Part shown: one piece after another, positions 62,801 to 64,000 of the stretch | Layout of the letters: every line of letters starts with the position of its first letter | How positions within the stretch are numbered: position 1 is the first letter of the stretch | NCBI GenBank assembly: GCA_015657535.1 | Contig: JADHZB010001089.1 | Location: forward strand, 62,001 to 126,000 | Length of the DNA: 64,000 nucleotides | Direction: 5' to 3' | DNA from: Nephromyces sp. MM_2019 | Taxonomy: Eukaryota > Apicomplexa > Aconoidasida > Nephromycida | The notes under the pieces: generated by a model | What the model saw: only the letters and a program-made list of their open reading frames with translations | The model's database searches: none | Told to the model about the DNA's origin: nothing | Position numbers and translations under genes: made by a program

Positions 62801-64000
62801 ATAAATCGTACCATAGGCTTGATGCAACCTGCGAAGAATCTATGAAATTGTTCAGAATGAGGTGTGAGCTTTCACTTTTCTTCGTAGTATTTTAACCCCG
62901 CCAAGAGAAATTTATTGAGTGTGAAAAAAACCCCCCTGCCTCAATGTGAAGTGTATGCATTTTATTGTAGATATACATTTCAGCGGGAATCGGTTTTTTT
63001 GAAAAAGTCTGCTCTTTCCTCCTTGTTGTCTTAGATGAATTTTCTAGGCTGCTGTGAATGCTTTTTGGAATCCTTGAAGAATTCTTCATTCTGTCTGAAA
63101 AACTGATTTCGGAGTTATAGTCAAGTGTATGGGGGCTTCTGATAGCATAATGTGATGCCTACGTTTACTTTATTATGCTGCTGCTTTTTGATGACTTGCT
63201 TTTTTAATGCCAAATGCTGCTCAATCGTGCTTTCTAGATTTAATGTGTTAAATGGGGATATTTTTTTATCGGATAAGACTACTCTCCTGCAAAACTCAAT
63301 CTAAAAAGAATGAAAAGCAGCTTGTTTTGACTAGGTTCTTTCATAAGTAGGAGTGCGTGCAAGGTATTCACACACACACGGAGTAGGCGGCAATGTGAGG
63401 TAATGAGATGCACCCCCCATGTTTGTCAAATAAATCAAAACGAAGATTTTCTTTGGCGATCAAGAACTGTACAGGTGATTTATCAGCTTGATTTCTGTTT
63501 TTCTGCAGCTGAGGAAACCTAATAAAAAGAGGCTGAACAGGTTGATATCAGAGCAAAGTCGTGCAGCCCTAGATTCATTGTTTGTTTGTTCAAGTGTTGA
63601 AGCCTCTGACGTATTTTATTATGCGTTACAAATTATGATTCTGAAAGTGAGGAATGAACGGCTTTGGGGTGCACTGCTTTCCAGAAGGATAGCTTTATTT
63701 TTTTATTGTGAAGTGCTTTTTTCCCACTTTTGATGATACTCTCTCACATGGTTAATATCGTTTTTTTCATTTATTTTTTATGTTTGATGTCAATACACTG
63801 GTGATTCTAGCTATGTCTAATTGATAAAGTTTCATAGTACAACTCTCTGCTCTAAAGCTCTGCTGTGAGTGTTTTAACGGGTCTTTACCATCCAGAAGTT
63901 TCTTTTCTAAGAGAAAAGTTTGAAATAGAGAAAGTCCCGAGGCTTCGCTTTTACTTGGTTTCTAAGGAGAAGAAATGTGTGTTGTTGAAAGAGCGAATTT
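47869..64000 (+). CDS. UFL1: UFL1-type UFM1 E3 ligase, runs off the window
   Basis: At least 17 in-phase exons: 47869-48084, 49031-49216, 49722-49824, 51039-51162, 51804-51927, 53125-53292, 54417-54491, 54780-54932, 55972-56041, 56711-56844, 58039-58132, 58526-58644, 59254-59337, 59694-59823, 60375-60437, 62521-62627 and 63509-63646, giving about 696 residues. A further piece from about 63896 to the edge looks coding, but its phase is unresolved. UFL1 transfers UFM1 to targets such as ribosomal protein uL24 at the ER, with DDRGK1/UFBP1 and UFC1. The start MADDELKRLMLSFSQLQ and SEKNSVEILYTLLEKKKL match the family N terminus. Winged-helix repeats follow: GGRLSLLDLSAQLGFS, ESGRLSLSELGETYNLP, then WLSRIGIKHPVEFMKKK and SWVDLGPFLPSVL. 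Exons 63509 onward match the C-terminal helical domain (KKRLNRLISEQSRAALDSL). Exons nine to sixteen are more divergent and less certain. One intron is GC-AG. Confidence 0.88.
50022..50135. repeat. CA-rich minisatellite in a UFL1 intron
   Basis: Repeats of CACACA with TTTCACACA, TTCACA and TACGCA words, unit about 12-20 bases. It lies in the intron between exons three and four. No coding is supported. Confidence 0.65.
51967..52038. repeat. Tandem duplication, period 42
   Basis: GAATTAGCTAGTCTCTCTCT occurs twice (51967 and 52009), each followed by TGT(G)TTA and CCTCT. It starts about 40 bases after the donor of UFL1 exon five. Confidence 0.6.
54680..54699. repeat. TG dinucleotide microsatellite
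   Basis: A run of about nine TG units in a UFL1 intron. A similar run lies at 52602-52618. Confidence 0.75.
56841..56925. repeat. 38-base tandem duplication spanning the UFL1 exon-ten donor
   Basis: The unit begins CAAGGTAATATCAAAGAGCT and ends ACACACTATTAGT. Copy one (56841) contains the true exon end and GTAATA donor. Copy two starts at 56879 as CAAAGTAATA, and a third partial copy at 56917 as CAAGGTGATT. Each copy therefore carries a potential splice donor, and reading past the first meets an in-frame TAG at 56875. Confidence 0.75.
58236..58405. repeat. CA-rich minisatellite
   Basis: CACACA blocks alternate with TACCRYAACAAAACCCACA-like units about 28 bases long, four recognisable. It lies in a UFL1 intron. 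The ORFs through it are His/Thr-rich translations of the repeat. Confidence 0.65.

Noticed and set aside
1..64000. tRNA, rRNA or transposable-element genes
   Set aside because: I looked for tRNA T-loop (GGTTCRA) contexts and for reverse transcriptase or transposase motifs and found none with supporting structure; a covariance-model scan would be decisive.

Overview
This is a eukaryotic nuclear window. It is AT-rich and intron-rich. Genes are built from short exons (about 40-350 bases) joined by GT-AG introns of roughly 50 bases to 2 kb. None of the prokaryotic hallmarks (operons, Shine-Dalgarno sites, CRISPR) are present. A short tract of TTTAGGG-like repeats (11571-11620) is the telomere type of plants, green algae, apicomplexans/chromerids and some other protists. 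Together with UFL1, TTC7, TMEM65 and syntaxin-6 homologues this points to a protist or alga rather than a fungus. I cannot name the group. Most genes are invisible as long ORFs, so I rebuilt them by joining exons whose splice sites, phases and protein similarity agree.

Layout. 1-1.6 kb: G-rich minisatellite, no gene seen. 1.6-5.9 kb (+): 3' part of a TMEM65-like mitochondrial membrane protein gene. 5.9-9.7 kb: gene-free gap between convergent genes. 9.7-16.2 kb (-): a multi-exon gene for an unrecognised multipass membrane protein, with the last exons uncertain. 16.26 kb (+): first exons of an unrecognised gene whose ATG lies only 23 bases from the ATG of the minus gene. 17.1-21.7 kb: unresolved, with scattered exon-like fragments. 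21.7-25.6 kb (+): complete eight-exon syntaxin-6-type Qc-SNARE. 25.6-29.8 kb: largely empty, holding an isolated ARL2-like first exon. 29.9-35.2 kb (+): complete eight-exon glutamine-dependent NAD+ synthetase. 36.1-36.8 kb (+): weak model for a small membrane protein. 37.3-38.5 kb (-): complete three-exon divergent ARF/ARL-type GTPase with a myristoylation/palmitoylation-like N terminus and degenerate G motifs. 39.3-44.5 kb (-): a 1729-codon uninterrupted ORF, a TTC7-like TPR scaffold. 44.8-46.7 kb: two weak models of small unknown genes. 47.9 kb to the right edge (+): a UFL1 (UFM1 E3 ligase) gene with at least 17 exons spread over more than 16 kb and running off the window.

The genes do not form one pathway. 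They cover membrane traffic (syntaxin-6, ARL, TTC7/PI4K scaffold), NAD synthesis, mitochondrial membrane function (TMEM65) and ER protein modification (UFL1). The + strand is visibly T-rich where genes run on + and A-rich where they run on -, which helps assign strand. I see no tRNA, rRNA, transposase, reverse transcriptase or viral gene.
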